From Phymatolithon calcareum (lineage: Eukaryota; Rhodophyta; Florideophyceae; Hapalidiales): a stretch of 64,000 nt of DNA. Below the pieces are notes generated by a model. It had not been told where the DNA came from. It was given only the letters and a program-made list of their open reading frames with translations, and did no database searches. The number at the start of each line of letters is the position of its first letter. Position 1 is the first letter of the stretch. The translations under genes were made by a program, and so were the position numbers. Below, piece by piece: positions 20,701 to 29,129 of this stretch. Location of the stretch: assembly GCA_977006965.1 (NCBI GenBank), contig OZ345352.1, forward strand, positions 4,278,001 to 4,342,000, written 5' to 3'.

Positions 20701-21236
20701 ATGCCTACCCAAAGAAAATGCCCAAAACGAGCAGCACATGCCAGTGCGGAAATATCCTCGTGGGCCCTAGAGATGATCCAAAACATGCGCGCTTGTATCA
20801 ATGAAGATGACCTCAATGCATGGTACAAAATCCTACGCGTCAAGATCACAAAGCCCTGGACCTCCGACAAGCCCAGGCCGGGACGATACAAGACGTTCTG
20901 GAACAGAGATCTCGATCAATTAGCCAAGAAAAGAACACGGATTTACAAAAGGGTACAAAGGACGGGTCTCCAAGCAGACAAAGCTGAGCTGAAAAAAGTT
21001 AAAGCGCTGATCCAGAAAAACGTACAGAATCGAAGGAGGACCAATTTGAAAAATATATAGAAGGAATCGAGAAGATGGGCCCCACTGAGGCTGTAAGTAT
21101 CGCGAGCAAGATTATGAAGTCCAAGGAGCGAGGAGCTGGTAAGACCCGGGCCCTAGGAGCCCCAGTACACCCGAGCAAGTTTTCCGCGTACATCTCGAAC
21201 GTGTGCAAAGCGGAGAAGTATTGGAATGTGACCCTT

Positions 21237-22017
21237 ATTCTTCTTCTTTAATGAAGGTTTCGGATTTGTCGAACAACTCCCCATCCTTACGACTACAGTA
21301 GACTTTAACAGATACGAGTGGTATTTAACGTCACAACAGCTCTAAGCCGCACAACGTGCAGAGCTTCGGGGAGCTTAACATCTAAATCTCTATGCAGCCA
21401 ATCTTCAGCCGCCGTCCTTCAAAGGGATGACCCGGGTTGGAAACCATTTAGGATGTTCACGGTAGCTGGTCATCTCGTTACCTTCTTTCAACTCCTGCTG
21501 TCCTCGCTCCCAGCTTCCTTGAGCATTGCGGCACACCACTCAGGGCGGAATCCGTGTACTATCAAACTACCAGAAGGTGGTAGTCTTCTCCCATGGGTAG
21601 GCCGGAGCACAGCTCTTGCCATTTCAAAAAACCCTGCTTTGGAGCGGGGAAATATTCCAGGCTCTGCTCTTGTCTCCTTACTGTGACGCACAGGTGCACG
21701 CGTGGCCGCACCGGTTATGATAGCCGGCCTGTATCAAATGCGCTTAAATTCCCAAGATTTCTTCCAAATCCGACGACGGCCGGATTGAGTTTGGCATTTC
21801 GAGCGTGGCGAGTTTTCGATTCGCCGAGTCCCAGGCGGGCGCGTTCGCCATCGAGCTAGCCATTTCCGCCGATATTATTTCCGAAAAAAGCGCTTTGTGC
21901 AGCTCGAGCGCTACGACCACATACGCCGGCGCGGGCATGGGCGCCCGCGTCGGAAACTTGTCTTGTGTCTTTTGTGGTCCGTTCAGTCCGGTCAGCCTCT
22001 CTTCCCTCCACTTTCCT
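21237..22017 (-). mobile_element. 781-bp insertion with 13-bp target duplication
   Basis: GAATGTGACCCTT flanks it at 21224-21236 and 22018-22030. On the minus strand it ends ATTAAAGAAGAAGAAT, a 3' tail typical of target-primed insertion. It is GC-richer at its 5' side. Frames of 64 codons (21744-21938) and 67 codons (21488-21691) are open on that strand but no family is recognised. It is a retroposon of unknown type. Confidence 0.75.
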
Positions 22018-22173
22018 GAATGTGACCCTTGAAAGGTGTACCGTTAACTGAGCGATGAGGAGGCATCTTCCGAAGAGCCTTTAATAGAGCTCCAAGAGGG
22101 AAAGCTGTGGGCCCAGACGGCGTTGCTGTTGAGATTTGCAAAGAAGTATGATAGTGGCGTTGGACGCTATAGT

Positions 22174-22737
22174 TTTCGGAGAGAAAAGAGCACATATTTG
22201 GCCATACTTCGCGCTAAGAATACTATCCAAAATGGTCACTCGTTCGTTGCTTTACTTGACTTGTCAGCAGCGTATGACAGCCTCCCGTTGGATATCCTCC
22301 TCGAGCGACTGAAGAAAAAGTTGCCAGCGCACATAGCAAAGATGGTATCTCACCTGATGAAACCGTCGTGGATCACGTTGGCAGGAGACGAAGCGAAAAC
22401 GTCGTGCATTATCGAAGGAGGTGTTTCGTAGGGCTCCCCTCTTCGTCCATGCCTATACAACATATTCATGGACACGTTCGCCGAAGCCACCGCCCAAGTA
22501 ACAAGAACAGATTCCGGCCATCCAGTGCAGCTATTTGCAAATGAGGTTCTTCTTCAGACAGAGAACGCCAAAAGATTGAAAAAACTATTGGACAGAGCTA
22601 CAAAGTGGACAGCCGAGAACTCCATGAAATGGAACACAAAGCCAAGGAATAGCGAGGTTCTTAAGTACAAAGGACTCCCAATGAAGAAATTCTTCCTTGC
22701 AGGAAAAGAGCTGCACCAGGCCTAGAGACTGTCCTAC
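22174..22737 (+). pseudogene. LINE-B reverse transcriptase core, copy 2
   Basis: STYLAILRAKNTIQNGHSFV and ALLDLSAAYDSLPLDILLER (motif A), HLMKPSWITLAGDEAKTSCI, then a stop in motif B (GGVS-stop-GSPL), CLYNIFMDTFAEAT, and VQLFANEVLLQTENAKRLKK, where motif C F-A-D-D has become F-A-N-E. Thumb sequence RATKWTAENSMKWNTKPRNS follows. The polymerase would be dead at both motifs. Confidence 0.85.
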
Positions 22738-22999
22738 CTCGAGATCAGTATGAACAATAAAGGAGTCATCGACGATACAGCAATCTCAAGAGTTCGGAAT
22801 GCAACCGGATGCATACACGAACTCCGTCAAATTGGCTCGAACGTCAGAGGACTCCAACCAGCCACGTGCATCACGATTTTCAAGTCGTTAATTCTCCACA
22901 AATGAGAGTATGCCATTCACCTGACCCCAATCACGAAACGACTTCTATCGGCAATTGAAATAGTAGAAGGTCTTTTCTACAGATAAGTTTTCGGAAAAT

Positions 23000-23590
23000 A
23001 TGCCGAGTATCGAGGGGAGAGGATGCGAGTGCTTTGGCGTCTCGCCAGCCTCACCGGTGAGGAGAATGCACCAGGATGAAAGGTTCTCCTTAAGCTTGGT
23101 AAGACGTAGGAAGTTTCTGGAGCTTTCAGAAGAATACCAGGGAAAAGAAGATTATCTGGAAGACTTATCAAAGGACATTGGGTATCTCGAAGAAGAGGAA
23201 CCCCTTAGGGAAGCTCTGAAACAAGCGGAAGAAGGTATGGTGTCAAAAAAGCGACGCCTACAAGCAACAGTCAAAGTACGGTGGTTGGAAGAAGAGGGCA
23301 GGACAGTTAAAATCCCGATCGGCGTACCGAACGGCCTATCAGGAGTGCTATATATAAGGGACAGAACTGCGCGGTTGAGATGCCTGAGAGTCATTTTAAA
23401 CAGAGTTCCTTTGTGGCCAATATCCATTTTGTCGAAGTATTTTGGGACTGGTGCTCTGGTTGAGCTTATCGTGCTGCAACGTATACTAGAGTCTATGAAG
23501 ATGCACCAAGAAACGGAATATGAATGCAAAAGAATTACTTGGGCCCTCGCAGGAAGAGAAATTCGGATTAAGGAGTTATTAGAAGGATAG
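23000..23590 (+). CDS. LINE-B ORF2 C-terminal domain, open remnant
   Basis: A 196-codon open stretch. It has an acidic, helical middle (LSEEYQGKEDYLEDLSKDIG, YLEEEEPLREALKQAEEG) and a basic, hydrophobic end (RTARLRCLRVILNRVPLW). It is the C-terminal segment of the LINE-B polyprotein, frameshifted from the reverse transcriptase upstream. It has no knuckle or RNase H. Its apparent ATG is probably internal to the original ORF2. Function beyond RNA or DNA binding is unknown. Confidence 0.6.
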   Translation: MPSIEGRGCECFGVSPASPVRRMHQDERFSLSLVRRRKFLELSEEYQGKEDYLEDLSKDIGYLEEEEPLREALKQAEEGMVSKKRRLQATVKVRWLEEEGRTVKIPIGVPNGLSGVLYIRDRTARLRCLRVILNRVPLWPISILSKYFGTGALVELIVLQRILESMKMHQETEYECKRITWALAGREIRIKELLEG

Positions 23591-23756
23591 TAGAGAGATG
23601 CGTACGGAAATGGTAAGAATATACCCTGTTACTCAAGTTGATGCTTTGGGAGTTTTTAAAAAAATATCCCCTACCTAAAGATATCGCAGAGATGGGCAAG
23701 TACCTACTAAAGCCGTCGTGGATAACAACAGCCGGAGGCGAGGAAAACCAGTGGCT

Positions 23757-24121
23757 ATTGATGGAGGTTATGGAAAGATTGGTTGAGGTTCGAATATGTT
23801 GATGGTTGAGAGTTGTTCCTTTGTTTATTGACTTGGCCGACCTCGGATTCTGGCTATATAGGCCAATGATTCGGCTTGCATCAAATTTGGTCCGGAACCA
23901 AGTATGGGCCATTCCTTGTTTACGACGGAGACCAATTAACGCTAAACAAATCTATCATAATCTAATCACATATCCTCATCATACGTGTAATTGACAGTCA
24001 TCTTGATGGAATATTCTGAGACAACATGCTATTCCACTTGACACGTCTATACGTGTACGGAGAGCAAAACCTAGACAAGGAAGTATGCCGCGAATAGTGC
24101 TCCAAGCGGACATACTTCCAA
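23757..24121. mobile_element. 365-bp non-autonomous element (MITE-like), copy 1
   Basis: The 8-bp duplication CAGTGGCT is at 23749-23756 and 24122-24129. Removing the insert and one duplicate restores the LINE-B reading around QWLLIDGGVP. It starts ATTGATGGAGGTTATG and a related copy is at 56442-56730. An 8-bp duplication fits hAT- or P-type transposases. Terminal inverted repeats are weak. Confidence 0.75.
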
Positions 24122-24129
24122 CAGTGGCT

Positions 24130-24700
24130 CCTTATCGATGGTGGAGTCCCCCATGGCTCTCCCCTGAGTCCCTGTATTTACAACATGTTCATGGACACCT
24201 TCGCCTTGAAAGTCGCGGGAGTTTCACCGCGCTTATTAACTTACCCGGAAATCCTGTTCGCAGATTACGTACAGCTACAAGCTAAAAACTCGGATGGCAT
24301 GCAGTGGCTGTTAGATGCGGCGATAAGCTGGGCAAGAGAGAATGGCATGTTGTGGAATACCAAAAAAGGAAAAAGCGAAGTTGTAATATACCCGGGCCTA
24401 TTCCAGCGAAAATTCAGACTTGCGAGGTCCGAGCTCCACGAAACCCGCCGACTGGAATAACTCGGTGCAACGATCGACAATACAGGTGTAACCGACCACG
24501 TCACCCTGAAACGCCTTTCCGAAGCGAAAGGTATACTCCTCGCCCTCCGGGATATTGGCGTCACAGATAAAGGACTGGCGACAACAAAATGCATATCAAT
24601 ATATAAGGCCCTGCTCCAATGTCGATGGGAATACGCACTGCACCTAACGCCGTGGATCACGTAGAAGTACTTTTCTACGCCATTATATTTGGCCATTTTG
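24130..24700 (+). pseudogene. LINE-B reverse transcriptase motifs B-C and thumb, copy 3
   Basis: GGVPHGSPLSPCIYNMFMDT (motif B, frame near 24140), EILFADYVQLQAKN (motif C, F-A-D-Y where F-A-D-D is expected), SWARENGMLWNTKKGKSEVV, then LGATIDNTGVTDHVTLKRLS. Two frames are needed. Stops lie after LE near 24460 and in PWIT-stop near 24660. Confidence 0.8.
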
Positions 24701-24900
24701 CTAAGCGGAATAATAATCGAATGTGAGCGCTATGCAGAATCGCACCACCAGAGCTGAGGCGCAAGATATAAGGAGATCACTTTGCGCTACGACTTCTGTA
24801 TGCAAAAAGGAACCTGGACAGAAGCAAGAACTACGAGGGAAAGGATGAGGACTTAGCACAGGCACAGAGGGATATTCGATACTTACAAGAGCAAGAACTG

Positions 24901-25287
24901 TTGAACGTCCCAGCGAAGAAGGCCGTGGAAGGAAAGGTCACACGCAAGGATGAAAAATTGCGAATCTATTGGGCATGGAGCGAGACGGAGAAGGCCAAAA
25001 AACGCAAAATAACAGTGGATATGAGCGAGAATCCGAACCCCATAGTCCAAATTAAGTCGAGAAAACAGAGACATTGGGCAGTCAAATGGTTTTTCGGTCG
25101 CTTCCCTCCGCGAATTCCCTCGGTATATATCAACAACTACGACAAACTAGAATCGATGCTGCTGGAAACCCTTCAATGCAACCTAACGCAGCCGCAGATG
25201 AATGATATAACAGAAGAGGAAGTGAAACATGTGATGGACAAACTATTGATGCTAGAACACGAGATGCAAGAGGAGATTATGGTGTGA
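24901..25287 (+). CDS. LINE-B ORF2 extreme C-terminus, open remnant
   Basis: An open stretch of 128 codons with RKQRHWAVKWFFGRFPPRIP, a counterpart of LINE-A KVKHRQLELQYACGRFPQVS, then an acidic helical end (MDKLLMLEHEMQEEIMV). It ends in TGA just before the LINE-B 3' UTR. In life it would be the tail of ORF2p, not a separate protein. Confidence 0.6.
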   Translation: MNVPAKKAVEGKVTRKDEKLRIYWAWSETEKAKKRKITVDMSENPNPIVQIKSRKQRHWAVKWFFGRFPPRIPSVYINNYDKLESMLLETLQCNLTQPQMNDITEEEVKHVMDKLLMLEHEMQEEIMV

Positions 25288-25338
25288 TGATGGACGCGAT
25301 ATGCTGCAGTCTTCCCTTGAAGTGTTACATCGCAATGC

Positions 25339-25498
25339 GAAGCTGCTCTGGTGTCGACGTGCGCCAGCGTTGAGGGCTTCTAAAATAAATACTTACAATC
25401 CCCCCCGGCCAATGGTCTTGCGTCTTGATACAGGGGGGAATTGTAAGTTTTTATTTTAGAATTCCGCAACGCCAGTAGTTCCGACACCAGAGCAGCTT
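25339..25498. repeat. Large inverted repeat from two LINE-B tails facing each other
   Basis: Arms of about 67 bp at roughly 80 per cent identity (GAAGCTGCTCTGGTGTCG ... CTAAAATAAATACTTACAAT and its complement) surround about 27 bp of LINE-D. The left arm is the 3' end of LINE-B copy 3. The right arm is the 3' end of the inverted insertion at 25434-25639. Confidence 0.85.
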
Positions 25499-25639
25499 CC
25501 CGTGTACTATGCTCCCTTCCGATGCATTTTCATCATACAATCATCTCCTCGGTTATTATAATCTCTAACTCCAATAATTTTTTTTATTGCCTGCATCGTT
25601 TCCTCCTCAGCTGTCGCGGTCAATCTTGGTCTCGTGAAG
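25434..25639 (-). mobile_element. LINE-B 3'-tail insertion (206 bp) in LINE-D
   Basis: A 15-bp duplication with one mismatch, TGCGTCTTGATACAG at 25419-25433 and TGCCTCTTGATACAG at 25640-25654, flanks a minus-strand LINE-B 3' UTR. LINE-D sequence resumes after it, as in the uninterrupted copy at 11590-11620. Confidence 0.75.
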
Positions 25640-25654
25640 TGCCTCTTGATACAG

Positions 25655-26285
25655 TCCGTCCACTACAGCGTAACAGTAGATGCTCAACGATCTCCTTGGT
25701 TCCCTGAGCAGGCTTTGCATATCGGGTCGTAATCTATCGAACCATCTCGAAAACCTGCCACCAGTCTGCAGCAAGCTGATGAAGGGTAGTTTCAGCGCGC
25801 CTGTGGCTTATATTGATCTCTGGGGGTAGGAACTGCATTCTCCTTAGCTTTGTCGACTGGTGCGGTTTCTTGATGAACCGCGCAGCTTCTAGGGTTAAGG
25901 GTATATGTTGATGCGCCACTAGACTTGACTCCGTAGTGCCCCGTCGAACAAGCTCGTCCGCTTTTTCGTTCCCAGGGAGACCATAGTGGCCTGGGATCCA
26001 AATCGCTTCTATGGTGATCATTTCAACTTTCAGTTTTCCCATTGAATCCCACAGTTTTCTTGTCATCTCTCCGTACATCCGTGGTTGTCCGTCCAGCTCA
26101 TGCTGTCGGTAAACAAACGAAACTTGTCGTCCGCTTGAGATTTGCAGATGTTCTATCGCCTCGAAAGCTCGGACCGCCGCGAATATTTCGGCGTCGAACG
26201 ATGAACCCACCGCTCCTGGGCTCGTTGTAAGTTCCGACAGTACTTCTTCCCCGCGTAAGACCAAGATGCCTGCGCCGCCGAACAG
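25655..26285 (-). pseudogene. LINE-D RNase H domain and C-terminal knuckle
   Basis: A 176-codon open frame (26264-25734) reads LVLRGEEVLSELTTSP, SSFDAEIFAAVRAFEAIEHL, IEAIWIPGHYGLPGNEKADE and HRRAETTLHQLAADWWQVFE. This matches RNase HI of I-type LINEs: the Glu in FDAEI and the H-G-N-E-A-D block are visible. The middle Asp (usually TDS) is replaced in SFVYRQHEL. A frameshift leads to DPICKACSGN, the first half of the knuckle. The reverse transcriptase of this element is not present. Confidence 0.85.
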
Positions 26286-26297
26286 ATCAAGTATGCT

Positions 26298-26612
26298 TCA
26301 GTACATATCGAGCGTGTCACCGTCTTCGTCGCAGATATTGGTGGAAATCATCCGGTAGGCGTGTTTGTCTCCATCGTCGTACATTAGTACGATGTACGAT
26401 GGTTTCCGCTGTCGGGACTCAAACTTTCGGACCGCCGGATGCCTTCCGTGTTGGTCTGCATTGAACGTGCTGACGGTGGAAGTGTACCATCCGTTTTCCC
26501 ATGGAACAGAGACTCTTTCTTTTTCAGTTAGACTCGCGAGCGATGCGTCCGATAGTTTGCCAAGGCTAACGTCCGTCCAAACTTCGATAACCGCAGCGTG
26601 CTCATTACTCAT
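26298..26612 (-). CDS. ORF with a Tudor-like domain
   Basis: Unidentified 104-codon frame, open further upstream to about 26660. Residues 30-80 hold ERVSVPWENGWYTSTVSTF and, after a basic stretch, SYIVLMYDDGDKHAYRM. V-W...GWY.G.V...Y.V.YDDGD...H is the beta-barrel signature of Tudor/agenet-like domains, which bind methylated lysine or arginine. This is inference from the pattern. It sits between two RNase H pieces of LINE-D (25655-26285 and 26705-26990), so it is either part of that element or a separate insertion. An acidic tail ends it. Confidence 0.4.
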   Translation of the reverse strand: MSNEHAAVIEVWTDVSLGKLSDASLASLTEKERVSVPWENGWYTSTVSTFNADQHGRHPAVRKFESRQRKPSYIVLMYDDGDKHAYRMISTNICDEDGDTLDMY

Positions 26613-26704
26613 TATCTCGATGAAATGTTCCGCTGTAAGGAACCTTCTGATGATCCAATAGGCTTGATTCGGAAATAGCTCTTTTTGCTAATTCGTTGAC
26701 TGTA

Positions 26705-26990
26705 GAGACCACTAGGCCATAAGATGTGTGCTCCTGGGCCAGGGACATGTGTGGACCTATGATCTACCCTATATCAAGGATGTGTATCCCTACTTTGGCA
26801 GCATCATTTCTTGGAATTTCGCAAAGACTTGGTATCCAAATGCCTTTAACGAAAATCTCCTTCTACATCAGTTGCTCCATAAAGCCGCAAAATTTCCGTA
26901 TCATTTCCCCATATCTTCGCGGGTGTCTGTTAATAGCATCTATGCAGCTCCTGCTGTCGGTGAACCATCTTGAATATCTCCTATTCCCTA
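26705..26990 (-). pseudogene. Second LINE-D RNase H fragment
   Basis: The minus strand gives FTDSRSCIDAINRHPRRYGE, MIRKFCGFMEQL and GIWIPSLCEIPRNDAAK, aligning with QPRMYGEMTRKLWDSMGKLK and WIPGHYGLPGNEKAD of the neighbouring copy. The TDS aspartate is kept here, but the PGH and GNEKAD motifs are damaged. Stops are present. Confidence 0.7.
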
Positions 26991-27075
26991 ATACATGGAC
27001 TCATATATTTTCATAATATCAGCAAGTTAACCAGAAGTATCACAGTATTTCGAGCTATTCTTCCTGGATGATGCA

Positions 27076-27165
27076 ACTTCTTGGCACTAGAAAAGCTGCC
27101 CCAAGCGTCAGCAGATGCCTTGGTAACTTTTAAATAAAAATCTACCTTTCTTCGTCTTCTGCTTC
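27076..27165 (+). mobile_element. R repeat copy 4, 90 bp with 18-bp target duplication
   Basis: TTCTTCCTGGATGATGCA stands at 27058-27075 and 27166-27183. Between them lie a short leader, the R core (CTGCCCCAAGCGTCAGCAGA, then GCCTTGGTAACTTTTAAATA), AAAATCTACC and a CTT-rich tail. The perfect long duplication shows that R moves as a retroposon and gives its boundaries. Confidence 0.85.
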
Positions 27166-27415
27166 TTCTTCCTGGATGATGCACAATTCAACGCAGAAGC
27201 TTCCAAACGATGAGATCGTCGCAAATGAGAATGCTATGAAAGAGTACGAAAATTGGAAGAGTGAGCTCCTGATGTACTACGGATTCGCGAGCCACGGCTT
27301 GTTCCCGGTGCTCGCGCACACAGTAGGGCGGAAACCAGGCTGTTCTCAGAAGGGTGTGTTCGTGGCTTATGCAATCACTGAGGTCGTGTGACGAAATGGT
27401 GAATGCCAGAAATAT

Positions 27416-27676
27416 TCAGCGGTCGCGAGAGTTCCACGAGGACGAAATGACGTAAGTATGGCCCGCGCACATGTCGAAAGCACTAGCCAGTCTCTTTGAA
27501 TTACGGAAAAATAGCAAATTCGACGTTATGCCGGAAGTCCAGTCTGAGCTTGAGCCCTCTCGTGTCGCCTCTTCTGCAGAGCATGCATTGGAGATGTGAG
27601 CAAGAAATAGCCGCGGCGCAAGCGTCAAACCTTGCTTAGTATTCTCCCTGTCTCTCCATTCGAGTGGCCTTATCAT
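27416..27676 (-). pseudogene. Possible reverse transcriptase motif B fragment
   Basis: An 86-codon open frame reads ENTKQGLTLAPRLFLAHISN, resembling the QG-D-LAP-LF motif B of R2- or RTE-like reverse transcriptases, and then LLFFRNSKRLASAF. No motif A or catalytic DD was seen nearby. A chance match is possible. Confidence 0.3.
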
Positions 27677-27976
27677 TTTCGACTCGTCAGACCAATACCA
27701 GAATCACTGTTTGGTGAAGTACCTGGTAAAGACGTGAAATCTGCAGTCCTACTCGATATCGATAGGATAGAATGGAAGAAACTTAGACCCTCGAAGCGCT
27801 GCCAGCCCCATTGGGGGAACCGGTAAAGTGAATGAATGAATTTTCGACGTTTTTGCGATAGACGAAGGCGCGGGGGGAGCTCGTTGAGCTTGTCGAGGAA
27901 TCGGGTGTATGACGTGTTCTCCGCGACCGAGACTACGCTTTTCATCCTAGTCTTGAAGTTTTTGTCTATCTCGACG

Positions 27977-28019
27977 TGTACTAACTTTTAAATAAAGATC
28001 TACTTTTCTTCTTCTTTGC
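27977..28019 (+). repeat. R repeat copy 5, partial
   Basis: GTACTAACTTTTAAATAAAG followed by ATCTAC and a TTCTTCTTC tail. The CCCCAAGCG core is absent. Confidence 0.55.
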
Positions 28020-28430
28020 TTTTCGACCTGCGATTTTTTTAAAGAGCAGAGCTCGCTCTTTTGCAGTTCGCTTGCTCTTTTTCCATTTCCTCGAGCGTTT
28101 TCCATAAGGAGAGTTGAGTAGTGGTCTGAGTAGACCATTCATTATGGGTTCGTAGATCTCGTTCAGGTTCCTTCTCAGCACGAGATTCCTGGAGTCGCAT
28201 GATCAGAGCGGGGAGCACAATGAAATAATCCACAACTACGTTTTACAGAAATTCAAGATCAGTTTTCCTCTTGGCGATATCACTACTTCGTGGGCCGCGA
28301 TGCAGCGAGGCTGAAAGAAAGCAGTCTTCAATTTTTTTGCGCAATATGGTTTGTAGGTGACTTCTTTCTTTCTTTTTTTGCAGGATAACTGAGCTATACG
28401 TTTAGTTACTAAAAATCTAGGGGGCCTCTA

Positions 28431-28838
28431 AGATGTTCCTGGACGGGATTCATTCTGGGTACTCGCATCTCTGCGTCTCGCGAGTACTGCGGCACACCAC
28501 TACATGGCGACATCCTTCCGCCTTTCGCGGAACGTAATTCAATTCTTGATTGTCGCAGGACTCCAACCAGCAACCGCCACGCAGTTTGGCTGCTGGTCTG
28601 ACGATTGGAATAACGTTGGGTAGTTCCGAAAAAATTCCCTATTCCTTGCCTGTATTATACCGAAACGGCATAATTTTATTAGATGAACACAAAGATGTTC
28701 CCGAGTTGGATATCATTTTGGGTACTCGCAGAACTGCTTACCGCGAGACTGCGGACTTACTTCTACACGGCGACGTCCGTGTGCCCATAGCAGAACGCAA
28801 TTTAACTCATGTGTGTGAAAGGATTCGAACCGGCGTCC
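28431..28838. repeat. Diverged tandem duplication, 262-bp period
   Basis: 28431-28577 and 28693-28838 align: AGATGTTCC, ATTCTGGGTACTCGCA against ATTTTGGGTACTCGCA, GGCGACATCC against GGCGACGTCC, GCGGAACGTAATTCAA against CAGAACGCAATTTAA, and GGACTCCAACC against GGATTCGAACC. The last motif on the minus strand of the second unit is GGTTCGAATCC (28821-28831), a perfect Pol III B box. No folding tRNA surrounds it. Confidence 0.6.
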
Positions 28839-28844
28839 TCACAT

Positions 28845-29084
28845 TCACTCCTTTATCCACCTTTGCATTTCTTCATCATTATCTTCCGGGTTAGACCCTG
28901 GGTCATTTTCAACAAATATTTCGTAATAATCGGCCAATTCAAATTCTACGAGGCTAATTTCTAGGTTGTGCTCCTCGACTGTGTGTTGATAAAGATAGCA
29001 AACCTGTGGTGAGCTCAATTCAGCATCCGTGTTGTATTCAAAGTCGCAGTTTTTGTGCAGGCACCCAAATAACCAAGTAGTCAT
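28845..29084 (-). CDS. C2H2-type mini zinc-finger protein, member 1
   Basis: 79 codons from the ATG at 29084; the frame stays open a little upstream, so an earlier exon is possible. It starts MTTWLFGCLHKNC. Cysteines and histidines follow C-x4-C-x20-H-x4-H (second pair HTVEEH). After that come NLEISLVEFE and an acidic Asn/Asp/Glu-rich tail. A related ORF with identical spacing is at 32427-32612. No known family is assigned. A finger of this size could bind DNA, RNA or protein. Regulatory context is not visible. Confidence 0.5.
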   Translation of the reverse strand: MTTWLFGCLHKNCDFEYNTDAELSSPQVCYLYQHTVEEHNLEISLVEFELADYYEIFVENDPGSNPEDNDEEMQRWIKE

Positions 29085-29129
29085 GCTGGAGACTCCTTCA
29101 CCTGTCTTATCTGCCCACCTCAAGAACAA

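Larger units (their letters stand above)
20725..23592 (+). mobile_element. LINE-B copy 2, interrupted by a 781-bp insertion
   Basis: Linker (SDKPRPGRYKTFWNRDLDQL and AKKRTRIYKRVQRTGLQADK, 20850-21000), insertion at 21237-22017, reverse transcriptase (22174-22737) and C-terminal domain (to 23592) run in LINE-B order. The 5' end is truncated. A further LINE-B fragment starts within about 70 bp of its end. Confidence 0.8.
23655..25406 (+). mobile_element. LINE-B copy 3, interrupted by a 365-bp element
   Basis: Starts inside the reverse transcriptase just upstream of KDIAEMGKYLLKPSWITTAG (23670-23740), is split at 23757-24121, then resumes. Its 3' UTR ends in a C-run at about 25406, where LINE-D sequence on the other strand begins. 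Confidence 0.8.

Noticed and set aside
28350-28385. Strong splice acceptor (pyrimidine run then GCAG) as proof of an intron
   Set aside because: No donor at a sensible distance and no coding sequence on either side could be shown.
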